Program-made: the position numbers and the translations under genes
From: Sipunculus nudus
Taxonomy: Eukaryota; Annelida; Sipuncula; Golfingiida; Sipunculidae
Assembly (NCBI GenBank): GCA_026874595.1
Contig: CM049318.1
Coordinates: 23,190,456-23,254,455, forward strand
DNA length: 64,000 bases
Direction: 5' to 3'
Part shown: piece after piece, positions 62,130-64,000 of the stretch
Layout of the letters: each line of letters opens with the position of its first letter
Position numbering within the stretch: position 1 is the first letter of the stretch
Notes under the pieces: generated by a model
What the model saw: the letters and a program-made list of their open reading frames with translations, nothing else
What the model was told of the DNA's origin: nothing
Databases searched by the model: none

Positions 62130-62195
62130 AAGAAAGAGTGAGAGAGAACGAAGTAGAATACACAGAAAATGTATATATATATATATATATATATA
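62058..62195. repeat. GA microsatellite followed by TA
   Basis: GAGAGA with AAAG interruptions (62058-62150), then TA (62172-62195). Frames across it on both strands are spurious. Confidence 0.9.
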
Positions 62196-62269
62196 TTTCA
62201 GGGCAGCAATTGCCATTCACAATGTGTGGGTGGGGGGGGGGGGGGCGACACACATATAGGCTCTTGTAA

Positions 62270-64000
62270 CGGAGTATATCACATTAAACCCTCGCACATT
62301 TTAAAAATATATGATGTAAAAATAATATTAATGTTTTCAGATTACAATACAACATGAAGGGTCCTCAGCGTGCCCCGTATTTCTAATATATAATGAGGTA
62401 GGCAATGTGAAGAACAATGGAAGAGGGCTCGTATACGATCACTAGAGCCTCCATACATGTATACATTCTTACTCAATATCAGTGTTTCTCAAAGGAGTAA
62501 AGTGTAACAGGAGTCGTATTATGTATCATTAAATGTTATTTGTATATAGTGATTTAGTAAATCCCTGATACCTACTTTACTCATGACGTTTCAAGGTAAT
62601 ACCTCAAACTGTTTGCAATCGGTCGATTTCAACGGTAGGTATAGGATCAGAGCATATCCATCTATAAATCTCTCAAATATTCGTGATACAAGGTATTTCA
62701 TGATCGCCTAAGATCCACACTTTGCCCTGTGTTTCCCCTGTATAATGATGTAGCGGGTAAAGTAACATGTTTTAAAATGGTTCTGTTTGATTTCGATTCC
62801 TCTCGTTACTATTCTCTTTACCATTGACACAACTGACAGAGATAGGATTTGTATTGTAGATGTAGCGATATAATGTGTGCCCCGTATTCTATTGTTCTCT
62901 CCCTGGCCAAACCGGCACTGCAGCTTGTTTGCCGTGCAAAGACCAGTCAAGGACGACTTATATATGATGGGTTGCTGATGCATAGATGTACATTTGTACT
63001 GGACATTAGTGTATTACAATAAAGTTGTAACATGTATCGTAAAATCATTGAATTTCTTATTTTGTATTTCTCTGTGAGTATATCTACGAGCGTAGCTAGT
63101 CCTACAGTGTGTACAGTTTAAGATACAATCTCTTCTTATTTACATTTCAAATGCGCATGCTTACGAGATAATTCTTATATACTTATTCCCTGAAGTCCTT
63201 ACCACTGAAACCGTATAATATAATATGGCTTGAAACGATGTATGTGATACTACACGACAATATTCCTCATGTGCAGAATGATTTAAGTTTTCTTGATCTA
63301 GGATATATTTTACCTTAATTTAGTAATTTGCTGAATTAACAATGAAACAAAAAATGAAAAAAAGTGAAAGGCAACGTCCGTGCTTTTAGATAACTATATT
63401 TGATGGATTTAACAGAATGTTATTTATTTTGTACCATAAATAAACAGAAAAAATGCTGATTTTGTTATACAAGTATATTTTAGCATGATTGATAAGATAT
63501 ATTTGAGATCCAATCTGCTTTTCACAACATGGACTCTAAAATCGTTACCAACATCAAACTGTGCATGTGCATATGTAACTATTTAAATACTAATTAGTAA
63601 ATAATGTGCAAATTAAAAAATCCGGTGGAAAATTCACAAAAGTAATAAAATTCCCAAGGGAGAAAATTGTATAGTAAAACCATCCCTAACGACCACCTCG
63701 GTTTGGCGACCCCTCGACCACTTGTTCAGTTATCCGTGTTCTTTGTTTCCTTCTTGAACAGCTTATCTCTCTTATCTGACCTAGAAACTCTAATTTTTTT
63801 TAAATAGGATCCTTATTTCTCAGACTTAAAAAAATTCTCTTATCGGGATTCCTTATTTATCTATATCGGAAAGTCGACTTTTCTGATCGGGTTCTTCATT
63901 ACCCTAACCAGAAAAAAGATGTTTCTGTTATCTGAATCTTTTTTACTCCTTCCTTGGATGTGTGTTTCTGTTTTTCCTGTCTTTAATATACGGATATTAT
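62270..64000. other. No gene seen; possible repeat end at 63.67 kb
   Basis: AT-rich. From 63672 the phrase AACGACCACCTCGGTTTGGC resembles the opening of the 15558 element. The element, if present, continues beyond reach of clear comparison. Confidence 0.45.

Overview
The window looks like eukaryotic, probably bivalve-mollusc, nuclear DNA. It is AT-rich, has small exons separated by kilobase introns with GT/AG borders, carries many microsatellites, and holds dispersed repeats of a style I associate with bivalves (for example a GACGG-rich tail ending near a 'CCCGTCATTATGACGGGCG' motif at about 46.0 kb). The species assignment is inference. No bacterial operons, CRISPR arrays, rRNA or credible tRNA genes are visible.

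The main gene lies on the minus strand from about 58.9 to 39.9 kb. I assembled nine coding exons by hand from splice sites: 54974-54926, 50449-50396, 46235-46203, 44224-44077, 42945-42862, 42535-42446, 41757-41700, 41289-40659 and 40348-40164. All phases match, and they total 1332 nt, giving 443 residues plus a stop. The product reads as a signal peptide, a very short ectodomain (about 35 residues, on two small symmetric 1-1 exons), one transmembrane helix with a basic stop-transfer, and a cytoplasmic region of about 365 residues dominated by one 631-nt exon. I do not recognise the family. An untranslated first exon near 58.75-58.9 kb is likely.

The rest is duplicated and transposon-rich. From 3.6 to 41.6 kb, three blocks occur twice in the same orientation: Z (3.66-5.15 and 21.53-24.58 kb), Y (9.19-12.63 and 38.83-41.60 kb) and X (about 13.5-17.2 and 26.6-37.9 kb). 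Block Y contains the big cytoplasmic exon. Its 9-12 kb copy is a relic split by a 5'-truncated LINE with a 5-bp target duplication. A 0.9-kb hAT-like element sits in one X copy. An 8.3-kb TIR-bounded composite sits in the other, with a 6.9-kb CACTA-like element nested inside it that carries a 1.4-kb higher-order minisatellite. A degenerate Penelope-like element (reverse transcriptase plus GIY-YIG) occupies about 6.2-9.18 kb. A 2-kb satellite lies at 19.56-21.52 kb, and smaller MITEs, tRNA-derived SINE pieces, a near-perfect palindrome and a 30-bp minisatellite are scattered throughout.

Regions 1-3.6 kb and 59-64 kb show no gene I can support.
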